Positions 32,897-44,894 of a DNA stretch of 64,000 nucleotides are shown one piece after another. Each line of letters begins with the position of its first letter. Within the stretch, counting starts at the first letter, position 1. This stretch comes from Alopecurus myosuroides. Its lineage: Eukaryota > Streptophyta > Magnoliopsida > Poales > Poaceae. Location: contig CM054061.1 of assembly GCA_028641055.1 (NCBI GenBank), positions 114,584,019 through 114,648,018 on the forward strand. The letters are read 5' to 3'. The notes under the pieces are model-generated. The model had not been told where the DNA came from. It worked only from the letters and a program-made list of their open reading frames with translations, and made no database searches. Both the position numbers and the translations under genes were made by a program.

Positions 32897-33469
32897 AATC
32901 AAGTTAACAACCAAGGGGGAGCTGGAGGTTTCCAGGCTAACCCCAAGCAATTGGGTCAATATCATGTGCATACTACAGGAAGTTCCAACAAGGACAAGAA
33001 GATACTAAAACAAGCGGTAAACTCGGTGTCCTCGGCTGTTCCAAGATACCTGAGGTGGTCAGAACAGGACGTAACATGGAGCAGAAGGGATCGTACGGAA
33101 AGAATAGAACACCCGGGAGTTTTAGCATTGGTAGTTGCGCCACAGGTCAATGGGTATGAGCTGAAAAAGGTCCTGATGGACGGTGGAAGCAGCATCAATA
33201 TACTATATTGGGAAACCTTTCTACGCATGGGTCTCAAGGAGTCTCAGCTACAAAAAAGTTCAACAATTTTTCATGGGATAGTGTCGGGTCACTCAGCGTG
33301 CCCCGAGGGAAAAATCGCATTGGAGGTAGCTTTTGGGGAATCAAAGGATAATTATCGAGTCGAGTGGCTCACTTTCGAGGTGGTCAGGTTACGCAGTCCT
33401 TATCACGCGCTGTTCGGAAGGCCGGCTTATGCTAAATTCATGGCTAGGACGTGTTATGTGTACCTATAG
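32897..33469 (+). pseudogene. Element A protease region
   Basis: It continues the gag frame after the TGA at 32894-32896 and ends at TAG (33467-33469). Active-site motif VLMDGGSSINILY (about 33170-33210) and closing motif HALFGRP are present, as in Tat-type aspartic proteases. The residues beyond the TAG still align to protease, so the stop looks secondary. Confidence 0.82.
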
Positions 33470-33889
33470 CTAAAAATCCCGGGTCCTAAGCAGACCATCA
33501 CCATACATGGAAGCCGGGATATAGCGGCTGAGTGCGACGAAGGAGACGCAGCAATGGCTGAGCAAGCTTGCAGAAAAGAAGAACTCAAGCATTACCGGTC
33601 TCAAACAGACCCGGACGACAGAACAGCATCGAAAAGGCAGAGTACTGAAGATGAAAAAGCAAAGTTCAAGGCAGCACAAGACACCAAGATGGTGGCTTTC
33701 ATCAAACATGATCCCCCCAAACAATCTGCCACAGGAGAAGAAATCGCACGGCCGTTCACAGCCAGCCGCATCATGGAAACACCTCACCCGGATTGGCTAG
33801 CAAACCCAGTACTCATAATAAAAAAGGCCAACAAGTGGAGAGTGTGTATCGATTACGTCAGTTCCGGACAGACTCCCAAGAAGAACTAA
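33470..33889 (+). pseudogene. Element A RT stub after a large pol deletion
   Basis: The frame continues through the protease C-terminus to METPHPDWLANPVLIIKK and KWRVCIDY, the first part of RT. It then switches abruptly to unrelated residues and stops at 33889. The sequence after it resembles the usual post-pol region, so RT from its second block, both RNase H domains and integrase have been lost in one step or a few. Confidence 0.85.
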
Positions 33890-35000
33890 AACAATGTAAC
33901 GGGCAGCAGGTTCCACACGCACTCTTTTCCTATCCAGGGTACCTAAGGGGACTGGAAGGTTTTTAATGAGGCGGCCTGCTGACCCAAAACTTTCTCGTAT
34001 CAATAAAGAGATGGTTATCAAGTCTTATCTTGTTGTGATCTTTACTTCGGTTACAGGTAAGTATTATTTATTGCTACCAATACATCAGTATCATCAAGTA
34101 TGTTGCATATATATAGGTCTTGAGGGCTGATTGCTTGAATAGCACAGTTACAAACTCAAAGACTCGGCCTTGATGCCTATGAGTTATAAGGGCCGATTAC
34201 TCGCAAACGAGTACGGCTGCAATCTTATAAAAGGACAAAGGAGCCAAATTTTCTTGACTTTTCTTACTTAAGCTCGATGTGACTCGCACTAAAGTGGCAT
34301 GATTTGCTCGCTTACGATTACAATCAGCCATGAAGCCCAATGGGACTTGCCTGACCCTGTTTTCGTATAGATGTAACAACATGATATCCACGCGAAAGCC
34401 GGCTTATAGTACAAGATTGTCAAAAGGGTCATCTAAACCACAAGTTATGCAGAGTATAAGGCTAACAGCTGGAAACTCAACGTTTATCAAGCATAACTTC
34501 AATACTCACGTGAAACGGCTCTAGGGCTTGGGCTTAGTAAAAACAATTTGTTCTCTGGAAAAGACCACACATCCCAGACTCGGATTTCGGGCCTTGGGGA
34601 CTGGGGATTTTGAAACAGAAACAAGTTGTTACTAAGCTCAAAAAACCCTAACATCCGAATCTTGGGGACTTGGGGACTTAGATAAAAGTCCGCCTGTCAG
34701 AACCCACGATGCTCGGAAACCGAGTCTCACAAAAGGAACCATAAGGAAAGTCGGATATCAAGAATAAGCTCAAAAACCAGATAAGTATCAAGTTCATCCA
34801 GAGGCCAGAAGAGGCACGAGGTATATCAAGGAATTAAAGTACGTCACAAATCTCGGTACTAGTATCAAAGGTGCATAGGTGCACCAACAAAATAATATCT
34901 GTTTCGAACAAGAGCATCGAAACGGCCAAGGTATCGTGATGGCATTTGTTTACTCGGCTTGTTGAATAGGGTCCACACCCTTGCCCTTGCACTCCGGGTC
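33890..35000. other. Convergent non-coding spacer of element A
   Basis: No ORF is supported. Bases 34100-34450 match the internal part of element H at 240-500. PPT-like 'cttggggactt' strings occur near 34593 and 34662. The antisense gene ends at 35001, so transcripts from both strands would end in this interval. Confidence 0.55.
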
Positions 35001-38000
35001 TTAGTCCTGGGCTTGCTCTGCAGCTCTCCCGGCATCGTCACCCGGATTCTTCGCATCAGGACGGACGGGCGGGAGGACAGCCGGTGTAGAGGTGGTTGGC
35101 TCTGATCCTAACTCGTCCTCCCTCTTCGCGGTTTCTTCCCTCTTCCTGGCTGAATCGGCAGCCCATTTATCCAAAATGTCGAAGGGTGGGGGTGCTTCCT
35201 CCTTCACGGTTTTGTCTTCAGCATCGTACGAACTCATAAGCGTACGAAGATCCATACTATCGGCCAAAGTGGTTGCCGAGTGACGCACCGCGGATTGTAC
35301 GGCCTTGAAGTCCTTGGGCCCAAACTTGGAGCCATCCGCTTTGAATTCTGGAAACCCGGATATAACCTTTGCCGGCTCAAGCTTAGGGAAGTAAGCCTTA
35401 GCTAGCGCAAAGGCCCGGGTCATACCAATCCGGCATGCCGAGCGCTTCCAGATCTCGATCCATGCAGGCACGGTGGAGCAGGCTTGGATAAGATTTTCTC
35501 CACCCGGATATACCTCAGTTGGCCACTTCACGGCATCCAATATCCACTTGGTGTCGGCAAAGAAAGTCCGGAGCACAATCTTTAAAGTTTTAGCCTTGGC
35601 AACAGCATCTTCTTCTGGGGTTGCAAGGTTAGCACCTGCAGTTGAAATAAAGAAAGGCCATATCAGTAATTCCGAGTATCATGTAACAAAATAGAGGAAT
35701 GAAAGCAGTCAGCAGCAAGAAACTTACTAAGCAAGATACGATAAGTATCGGTAATTTGCTCCGACAACTTTTGCAGGGCGGTTCGAGCAGTGGTGCACCT
35801 TTTCTTATATTTGGAAACCTTTTTCTTCAAAGATTCCACTTCATCCTCAAGGGCCTCTCTCCGCTTTATCTCGGCAAGCAGCAGTTGTTCGGTCTTGAGC
35901 AAAAGTTCATCAGATCGGGTGGCCTGTGCCTGTGAGAAACCAAAGTATGAGAATTAGTCGGGTATCATGGCAAGCCGATTATCGCGCAGAATACCGAGCA
36001 CAATTTCAACAAATTATACTCGGCACTTGGGGACTAGATGGATAAGAAGAGATATTAGGTAACATTACCTGGTGCTCCGCTGCCATGCGCTCTAGCACAT
36101 CTCTCTCCGAGGCCTTCATAGCAAGGAGAGTGCTCATCATCTGGTCAAAAGTATCATTGCCCAAATTGGAAGACCCGGGACCTTGGGGACTTGGAGAAGG
36201 GACTCTCTTTTTGGTGAGAGAGGGTATCCGGGTCGTCCGAATATCGGAGTCTGGTGCCCCTTCTTCCGTGCCCAAGTCTGCAGCTTCTTCCTCCTCGAGT
36301 ACGTGCGAGGCTATGGGATACTCGGCCTCTCGGTCGGCTGGGTTTATTGGTGGCACTTGTTGTTCTTCTCCGCCAGCTGCGGCATGCATATCATCAGTCA
36401 GGTTCTCCTTACCCGGGTCGTCAGTTTCCATATCATCTTGGTCGCTGATAGTGATCGTGGCCCTACGGGCAGTATAAGTAAAGCAGTTAGCGTACAACTG
36501 AGAAAAAGTGATGAAAAAACGGTAAAGCATCAGGAAAGGAATTTTACCCGGGATTCACCATATAGTCCGAGGGGAACTCGCTGCTGGACCCGGACGAAAC
36601 TGAAAAACATCGAGCAAGACGTGGAATTGTCCCGTAAGGGGATGGTTCGGGAAGACTTTGATACTTAAGAAAGGATTAATAGAATACCAGCGCGTCGAGC
36701 CGGAGACGACGAAATACCCGGATTAAGAGTGCCATCACCTGGAAAGTTCCGAGTTATTCGACGCTTGGTCACGAGCGGTTCCTTCAAATACGACCAAGTG
36801 GATAATTTCCGGTTTAGCTCGTGCATGTTATCAAAGAAATATGGTTTAGAGGCAAGGAAAAAGTATGGAACCTTGAAGACGACCCCTTGGGGTTTCCTCT
36901 TTGTTCCGGCCTTGACCGTCGGCTCAGCTTCTTCCTCGTCGCTGGCGGATTCTACCTTGCCTTCAGCTTCTTCTTCTTCGTCTTTGTCCTCTTGTTCTGA
37001 AAGTTATCAAGGTTTATAGTTGGAAAATGACGAAAGAGCAACGACGAGCTTAAAGTAACTAAGTAAAACTCGGAATGTACCTTCATCTGAGTTAACGGCG
37101 TCTTCTTTCTCCTCTGGGCTCTCAGAGTTAGGGGGAGTATCAATCTTCCAAAAAGCATCATCGGCCTGAGATGAAGACGTAAGAATGAGGGTTAACAGCT
37201 GTATCGAGTGGAAAGTGTGAAGGTAAGAGTATGAAAGTCGGGTATTTACCTCAGGCGCCGGGTTCTCACGAGTGAAGGGTTCTAACCCGGCTATATTCCG
37301 GATTACCTCCAGCTTCTCTGTCAAGAAGCCCTTGATAGTCTTGTTGGTGTCTCCGGCTGCAAAGCTATTGGTGGAGTATCGGAGCGAGTCCATGGTGTGC
37401 CCGGAATACTCGCACATTAACTTTGTGCGGATGGAGTTGGGTTGGATCCGGAAATCGACCCAAGTCTTTACCAGGTTGAGCCCAATGAGACCTTGGGCCG
37501 AGAGGATAGTTATTTTCGCCAATAAGGGTTGGATTGCCTCCCTGTCCGAGTCAGGGGCAAAGGCGTTGAAGGTCTCGGAGATATCGAGGAGGCCCTCTGA
37601 GTAACCCGACAACCTCTTTTCACCGGGTGGAGAGGTGTCCCGGCAATAAAAGTATGAGAGTTGCCGGTGTTTGACGTGGGAGTTAAGAGTAAGAGGTGGC
37701 ATTAGAAGATTCTTGCGGCGCTGGATAGAGACCCCGCCACCAGCAAGAAGTGCTCCGTCACCGCTTTCGCGGCACGGTTTGCACTGGAAAAGTTCGATGA
37801 AGAGAGCCAAACTTGGCGGAGTGCACAAGTATGACTCGGAAAGAACAATGAAGTGGGAAATATTTAACACAGAGTTAGGCCCTATGTCAAATATCCGGAG
37901 GCCATAGTGGCTTAGAATATCTCGAAAGAAAGGGTGACCCGGAGGACGGAACCCCCGGGTCACGTGCTCCACGAAGCATGTTACCTCATCATTGGCAGGT

Positions 38001-38179
38001 GTGGGCCGGGTCTCGTTACCCGGCACCCTCCAATGGATATCTTTTTGGGAGGGGAGAACCCCTAACTCGGCCAGTTCTTCCAACTTGGCCTTCGTAACAG
38101 TGGATCGCGCCCAGTTGGCGGATATGGAATTGGTGGTCTTGGCCTTGGCTGGCTGCTTCCCCTGCTTTTTAGGAGCCAT
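35001..38179 (-). CDS. Intact seven-exon antisense gene of element A (plant 'putative gypsy-type transposon' family)
   Basis: Exons, 5' to 3' on the minus strand: 38179-37250, 37165-37081, 36996-36739, 36599-36548, 36462-36069, 35929-35728 and 35635-35001. All junctions are GT...AG and the phases agree. The coding length is 2,556 bp, 851 residues, with no stop or frameshift. It begins MAPKKQGKQPAK (basic), then a PF04195-like domain at about residues 30-140 whose pattern matches the B homologue (ExVxF, RGF, P, F, hydrophobic-GL, N-V). Exon 1 ends in a conserved helical region. Exons 2-5 are acidic with a KKRV patch (NLS-like), exon 6 is coiled coil, and exon 7 has FADTKWxxDAVKWPTEVYPGG and an acidic tail. 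A leader intron (38712-38189) precedes the ATG. The function of the family is not known to me. Coiled coils and charged segments suggest a nuclear structural or binding protein. Confidence 0.82.
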
Positions 38180-38188
38180 GAGATCAAC

Positions 38189-38987
38189 CTGCGAAACACA
38201 AGATCAAAGGGTACAAGAAGTAAGACTCGGAAACCATGAGCTGTCCGGATATTTGTGAAGCGGTATCGAGAAAACATGGAAGCTAGGAGTTATCCGGATA
38301 TCATTCTATGCAGTGAAGTTACAAGTTATCCGGGTATTAAGCATCATTGTAAAAACTATGGGGTACTTGCGCATTGAAAGGTGTTTGAGGAAGACGGATG
38401 ATCCTCCATGTATGTATTGCAAGTAAAAGGACCGGAAGAAGGGGATTTTCCGGGTGTCAGAGGTAGGAGCGGAAAATTTGGGCGGCCCGAGCCTAGATTG
38501 AAGTTTCCATTTCCAGATTTGCGGTGCAATTAATGACTATGGGTGATATGGGAATGAAGTGGAGTCTATGCTCAGGCCATTGGGCGAACTAGAGTGAACT
38601 TGAATGACCTAATTCGGCGTAGCAAGAAAAAACGACCGGCGGGTTGACTTAGATCCAATCTGAAATAGATCGAGAAATTGCAAGATCAAGTTGATGGATA
38701 AGGGAAACTTACTGGAGGAGTTTGGAGTAAAGCCCGGCGGAGGCAAATGGCACAGTCTTGGTGCCCCTTTGCGACTCCCGGCGGACAAGTCAGGGGCGCG
38801 ACGGCGGGTTCTGGCGGCAGCGCGGGGCGAACCGTGGCGGAGCGTAGCCGGCGGCGGATTGGCTCCGGTGACGCGCGTGAGGTCTCCGTGATGGTGCTCT
38901 GTGAACTTGAGCGCGGAAGCGAGGAGAAAGAGGAAAGGGGGGAAATGAGCCGTTGGGGTTAGGTTTACCCCTAAGTACTTATTTATA
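38189..38987 (-). promoter_or_regulatory. Promoter and spliced leader of the antisense gene in element A
   Basis: A minus-strand TATA box (TATAAAT, 38981-38987) precedes a GC-rich leader. A donor A|GTAAGT at 38712 and an acceptor TTTCGCAG ending at 38189 define a leader intron of 524 bp. The coding ATG follows nine bases after it. Confidence 0.6.
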
Positions 38988-39374
38988 AGGGTGCGGGTGG
39001 ATAAACCTATTCCAACGGGCGGAAGCCGGCAATTTCGGGATAATGGCTACCTACGCGGATTTTGCGAGATATGCTTTAAGTGCTGGCCGAGATATCCGGA
39101 CCGAGATAAGGAGATCTTCTCCGCGACATTAGGGGCAATTATCGAGTAAAGTAAATCAGATCTTTAAACATTCTTATCAGGGTGTTGACCCGGAAAAGCT
39201 GAGCAAAGGACTTGGAGAAAGCCGGGTTATTATATGGCCACCTTGGAGTTAGGCCTAGCTGCTTATTAAAGCAATTTAACCCGGCCTCCATTGTATTTGT
39301 AAGTTTGATAATTTTGCAGGGAATAGCGTGCGCTTCAAAGAGAATCTCGTGAAGCCCAAGCTATTCTGGACTAC
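38988..39374 (+). other. Element A sequence between antisense promoter and 3' LTR
   Basis: No ORF is visible. The last bases before the LTR ('ctattctggactac') occupy the PPT position but lack the G-run seen in H ('acttgggggctac'). Confidence 0.5.
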
Positions 39375-39849
39375 TGATGGAGAGATGATAACCCGGTAGG
39401 CCAACGCCAAGGTGTAACCCGGCCCAAAGGACGCTGCGCAGGATCCGGCTAAGGATAAGGGAACTTCTGGAAGGCCCAAGTTCATAGGCCTGGTAACCCG
39501 GATTGTGGGTTACGCTAAGGAAAGCTAGGGTTTGTATGCAGTGTCCGGGTAGGATTCAGGGTGCGCCTTGGAGGGCAAGCCAAGGGGTCTGGGTGCTTTA
39601 TAAACCGGCCCCTAGGACTAGTTGAGAGAGATCCAAGAGTTCTAGCCATATCACTTGATATCGAGCATCCAGTGTAACACGAGAGTTGAGTTAATATATT
39701 GAGATTGGAGACTCGGCGACTTGATTGCCGGCTACCAGATCGAGTACCATCATGTTTTCCTCTGAGCTAAACCCTCTCCCAAACGCCTGTGTCGTCTTGC
39801 CCCAAGATCAGTTACCCCCGGTAACGTCTGCCGTGATTATCCCACGACA
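39375..39849 (+). mobile_element. 3' LTR of element A
   Basis: This 475-bp intact LTR serves as the uninterrupted reference for the split 5' LTR. It is followed by the duplication ATCAT (39850-39854). Confidence 0.95.
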
Positions 39850-39854
39850 ATCAT

Positions 39855-40746
39855 GATGGTCAATCTATGAGATGTAACATGTGTCTGTCATTGAGAGCTA
39901 ATTGTTGGTGTTGATTCCCTTTGTAGTTGCTTCTTAGAAGTTTTATCGGTGAAACATTGCTATGTTTAGTGTTATTATAAATTCATCACCACTGATCATG
40001 ATCGATATGTTTTCTCGTGAGTAGTTAGTTTATTTCTTTAGAAAACGTGACAAGTATTGTTGCTAGTAATGCTCAATTTTTTACATATCTAGATGTGGTT
40101 TTACTTATCTAGCGGTGTCATGTGAACATCAACCACATGAAAAATCGCATTTACGGGCCTACAAAGATGCATTGTGTATTTATTTTGTTTATGATGGGAT
40201 TGCAGGAATGATAGAATATCTAACCCTAGCTTAAAATTATTGCGCAAGGGAATGTTTGGATCCCAAAGTTTAAATATATGGTTAGATTTATCGTAATTAC
40301 TCTTTTATATCTGCGGATAGCTTGCAAAATGATTTCATCATAATTGTGCTTCTTGTCTAACTAAGTGCATGACATTAGCATAGTTTCATCCACACAACAC
40401 TTATCAAAACAATTATAGTTATTATCGATGGAACTTGGTGAAAGTAACTTGATAATATTTATGTGGGTCCTCTAAAATCTTTTAATATATATATATAAGA
40501 AACACAACCGGCTTGCCCTTGGCTCAAATGAGGATTGAACCACTTGCTGCACCTTTTTAACTTTGTTCTTTTTTAATTTTCATCAAAGTTCTATTTGATG
40601 TAATACCACTTGTAATAATACCTTGCAATATTTATTATGAAACCTTGTTGAAATCCACTGGCCGACACCTTATTCTCTTCATTGAGTTTAACACTCTTAC
40701 TTATCAACGGGACTACAATAGATCCCCGATACTTGTGGGTCATCCG
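39855..40746 (+). mobile_element. Right piece of repeat G, LTR-like end
   Basis: It continues from 'gctatatcat' (19362-19371) into 'gatggtcaatctatgagatg'. It is AT-rich, with a (TA)n run near 40490, and ends in 'agatccccgatacttgtggg' followed by 'tcatc'. That closing motif also ends LTR F. I infer an old gypsy LTR, split by A and B. Confidence 0.55.
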
Positions 40747-41522
40747 CGCGAAATCTCACAATGAAGGCCTCCCACGAACAACATGGCTAGCACGACGAGG
40801 AACCACCAAATGGCAGTGTAGGGGATAGGATGGTTGCATCATTTTGTTGTTGTCATACCCCCCCGGGCGGCAATCCCTTCCGTCTCGCCTACCTCTGCAA
40901 AAAAAAATTATGTGAGGGACAAAGGCCAAAAAAACTTCGCAATTTGTTCCACAGCGGGGGGGGGGCGATGGCCGCCCTAACCTACACTAAGATCATCCAC
41001 TATTTGTCAGTCTTGGTGGGTTTTGAGGTATGGTTTTTTCCCCATATACCTAGTACTCATGACATATAACTTCCATGAAGCTAGGTTGCGGTCAGGATTT
41101 TTTCAGTGAAGCTTGGATTTTTTCAGACAAAACCTCATTCTTTTTTTAGAACCCCAAGTTGGACAAAAAGAGAGGTGGGTCTATGGCAAGGATCTTCCCA
41201 TTTTGTACTACCCATAAAATAACATAAATTAAAAGATAAAATATCTCCTAAAAATAAACATAAAAATGAAAAGGTGGAAACTTGAAGCTAGAAAGCGAAA
41301 CCCTAAAAAAATAAGAGAAAAAGGGACACTAGACTGATCTTATGATCAAGGGGTATTATGAAAGAAAAGAGTTTGTTCATAATACATATAGCTCATACAA
41401 CCTCAGAAGGGGTTGATGACAAATGACTCTAACACAATGTTTACATGAGTGTTCACTTACATCTAATAGATGTTTGATGGACTTGTGCAAACTAATTATT
41501 CCTAGTTGTGCAAGTGGGATAT
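40747..41522. other. Unannotated intergenic sequence
   Basis: It has homopolymer runs (C-run at 40859, A-run at 40899, G-run at 40956). I see no gene, LTR end or clear repeat. Confidence 0.5.
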
Positions 41523-43717
41523 AGTTGGATGTATGCCCAAAAGTCAATAATATTTATATATCTGTTTCATAATTAAGATTCATATTACTATGCTATAACT
41601 AACGTGATTTGTGAATATGAGATTGAGAGGAAAACTCAGGCTCACATGTAGTAACATGAACACATAAACAAACCCTAGTCTTTTTTTACGACTAATTGAT
41701 TGGATGATTGATGACTATGTTTTCCTGGTCATGGACATAGTTTATGTCAACATCAATGAATAGCATATTGTTGGAAGGGAAAAATATGACTAGGTATTCC
41801 CTAAGTAGATTGATATTCTAAGAGATACCGGTAAGACATCTTTTTTCCTTAGAACCGATTACATTACAATGTATCCTTTGACCATGAGGTTATCGGGATA
41901 ATATATTGTAGAGGTTTTACTTTGGTGCTTTCAAGAGTCACACCGTAAACTGGGTGAACATAAAGGTAGCTACTGGGTAATTCTAAAGAAGCATATTACC
42001 TCGATGTTTTGATATGGGAATTACTCCTCCGTAAAATGAGAGATACATATCTAGGCCCACTCGGTATCCTTGATATCGAGAAGTTCTATAGACAATGTAT
42101 GACGATGATACATCATGTGGAATATCATAATATAGTAACAAGAAAGAGGAAACTCACCGGATAATGAGACGAGACAAAGGTATTTGTTAACTAGAGATTG
42201 TTTCACATGCAATACCGGAATCAATAGTCTCGGGCAAGTTACATATCGTGAGTAATGGGAGATTTGTACAATAACCAACATGTTCAGATGTTTATTTGTT
42301 TAGTATGTGGGAGTCAATATGGGTGTCCACGGCCCCGCTATTGATTATTTAAAAGGAAAGAGTTTCCAGCTTCATGTCCACACACTATCGAACCTGTAGG
42401 GGAAACACACTTAACTTTCGTCTTATTTTTGTGTATATCGGTAGGTCCAGATCAGCTAGAAGTATCACTAGAATAGTGTTTCTACGTGATAGATATATTT
42501 TATATACCGGAGAGAATTTTAACAAGGGCATGAGATGTCCCGGAGTGATCGAAACAATTTCTATTACTACCGGAATTTATTTCGGAGTTGTTATGAAAGA
42601 AAAATCGAGGTTGCACACTTCACAAATCAAATGTAGGGGGGCATGAGATGTCCCGGGATGTCGAAAGTATATTTCTGACATCATTATAATATCGATGATT
42701 TTACTATAGGGGCTAAGTGGTTCCGAATAAGTTTTGGGGACTTTCCATATAAGCGGGAGTACCGGGAGAGGGAGGATTTCCCATTCATGGTTATGCCCCA
42801 ATTTTGAGGCTACCAGATGGGGGCGAGTGGTTCCACAAAACGATTCTCACCATCCCGGTATTTTCTCTGATTTTGTTGGAGAAAAAAGAGAAAGAAAAAG
42901 GGAAGGAGTGGGAGGTGGAGTTGGACTCCACCTCGCCAATCCGTGTTGGGCTAGGGGAGGTGGTGCGACCACAACATGATGGTGCGGCCAAGCCTAAACT
43001 AGCACAACTAGGACTCCCCTTCCTTTTTACAAGTCTGTCCCTCCTCCCGCTATATAAAGCACCCCAAGGCTCCAAGAAAATCACACAGTTGGCTCTCAAG
43101 CCTCTCTCTCTTTCTCTAGAAGAATAAGAGTACTAATTAGACCTTCGAATTAGAGACCTTCTAATTGAATTAGATCTTTCTCTAATAATTAGAAGACTAA
43201 TTAGATCATATAATTAGAGTCCTTCTAACTAAATTAAAGCTTACTCTAATTAGATTAGAGCTTCCTCTAATTGAATTAGATCCACTTCTAATTGGATTTG
43301 TAGGTATTCCTCTCCCGGTTAGAGCTAGTTTATAATTACTCTCTCTCTCTATCATGTGTTGAAAACTCCACCTTCATATACAAATGAGACATCAAGTCAT
43401 GGACGTATGTGTGCAGAATTTGCCCCGACGTATGTGTGCATAATGTCAGAGGGGTAACACGTTAGTCCCTCAGTCTATTGGATCGCGGTGCTGGATACGG
43501 GGAGTAACTAACATCCTCACTCATATGCTTGTGCATGAGGATATTCTACAGGCTTCATCGACATCGTCATCGACACATCTTCCGCTACTATGGTGTCTGG
43601 TACACGATCTCGGTAACTAGATACTGGAATTTATATTCACTTGTATTTGCATAGCAAGGTCTTGGTTTTTGCGTAGCAAGTTTGGAAAAAAATGAACTCA
43701 CATTGCGCAACCCAGCA
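41523..43717 (+). mobile_element. LTR E1, copia-type (Angela/BARE-like layout)
   Basis: It starts AGTTGGATGTATGCCC (decayed TG), contains 'gttttcctggtcatggacat', a TATATAAAG box (43051-43059) and a late GC-poor block, and ends CAACCCAGCA. The next bases, GTGGCGACATGAG, stand where Angela/BARE elements have GTGGTATCAGAGC, suggesting a decayed PBS. Only 25 bp of internal DNA remain before E2. I assign the group from memory of LTR layout. Confidence 0.55.
43135..43310 (+). repeat. AT-rich tandem repeat in LTR E1
   Basis: Units of about 30-45 bp built from 'aattagatc', 'ttctctaat' and 'agagtccttctaa' recur with drift. The block lies downstream of the LTR TATA box, in the presumed leader. Confidence 0.75.
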
Positions 43718-43742
43718 GTGGCGACATGAGGTAAGCTCCGGG

Positions 43743-44371
43743 TGTTGGATGTATGCCTAAGAGACAATAAACTACATCAGTTTCATGGTTAATGTATTAT
43801 GTTTTAATGCTGTAACTGTTATGATCACTGAATATAAGATTTAAAGGAAAACCCACACTCACGTGTAGAAACATAAACACACCGTTATGACCCTTTTTCA
43901 TGTCCCACAGACAAACTTGTTAATATTAGATGACCATGTTTTCCTGGTCATGGACAATTGTTATATCAATATTAATGGGCGTACAATGTTGTTTCAACAT
44001 TGTGGCTGGGTAGACCCAAGTAGTTGAGATACTATGAGATAAGTTTTGCTAAATAGTATCATCATAGAATGGTTGTTTTGTTTGCTTCCTTAGACCATGA
44101 TAATATTATTATCAATGATGTTTACCGTAAGGATCATTTTGGTATAGTCAAGTATCACACCTAAACTAGGTGATAAAAAAGGCTAACACTCGGTGGTCAC
44201 AAAAGTATTAATTCATTGTGATAGTTCAAGATTGGGAATTACTCCTCTAGTTAATAGAGAGATACATCAAGGATCCACTCTGTAAAATAGTATCGATAAA
44301 GAAGTCTGTGCAGACAAGGTCATGACACTAGTCATGGGGATACTATGTCGCGGTAACGAGTAGATGGAATC
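43743..44371 (+). mobile_element. LTR E2, left part, copia-type, interrupted by element D
   Basis: It begins TGTTGGATGTATGCC and follows the same order of motifs as E1 but is clearly diverged. It breaks at GAATC, the target of element D, and resumes at 61378. Confidence 0.6.
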
Positions 44372-44875
44372 TGACGTGGGGATGAATCCTGGATCTATCG
44401 GGTGAGCCTACCCTGTCCAAGGCCCAAGACTTAGGCCCAAAGACATGTGATATCCCGCGGTTCTAGAAGGCCCAACATAAGCCCACCCGCAAGACTTGCG
44501 GGTCAAGACAAGAACTCCTATACGTAGTCTACTAGAACTCATGTAACCCCCTCCTGGCTGCATATATAAAGCCAGGAGGGAGGAGAGAAAAGGGGATCCA
44601 ATCTAGAGAGAGGAACATACAATCCATAACTAGACTAGGCAATACACGGGATACCCCGTACGCCTCACCATGGCATCGCCATTGTAAACAACTCGACTAT
44701 CTCGCAATAATACAGATCAGACAAGAAGGAATAAGGGTTTTACCTCTACGAGGGCCCCGAACCTGGGTAAATCTTGCCTCCTTGTTAGCCGTCGAGATCA
44801 CCAGCGCGTACATCGTTCCTCTACTCGAAACCCTACCGGCTCATCCGAGGGATTTATCGACACGACTCTTCGACA
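44372..44875 (+). mobile_element. 5' LTR of element D
   Basis: This is a 504-bp LTR. Its TATA box sits between the arms of a perfect 11-bp inverted repeat (44549-44559, CCCTCCTGGCT, and 44570-44580, AGCCAGGAGGG). Transcription probably starts near 44595. Confidence 0.9.
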
Positions 44876-44876
44876 A

Positions 44877-44894
44877 TTGGCGTCGTCTGTGGGA
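44877..44894 (+). promoter_or_regulatory. Primer-binding site of element D
   Basis: TTGGCGTCGTCTGTGGGA starts two bases after the LTR. It resembles the TTGGCGCC-type sites of A and B but differs internally. The primer tRNA is not assigned. Confidence 0.65.

Larger units (their letters stand above)
19372..39849 (+). mobile_element. Element A: Tat-type gypsy derivative with intact antisense gene, split by a nested element
   Basis: LTR termini TGATGG...CGACA and a perfect duplication ATCAT (19367-19371, 39850-39854) define it. The 5' LTR is interrupted at 19485-29892 by another retrotransposon. Without that it is about 10.07 kb. Order: LTR, PBS, gag (three in-frame stops across gag/protease), protease, a stub of RT, then a minus-strand seven-exon gene, 3' LTR. 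Almost all of RT, RNase H and integrase is missing, so it cannot move alone. LTR halves differ at about three positions in 475 bp (roughly 0.24 My at 1.3e-8). Its 3' PPT looks degraded ('attctggactac' before 39375). Confidence 0.93.
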
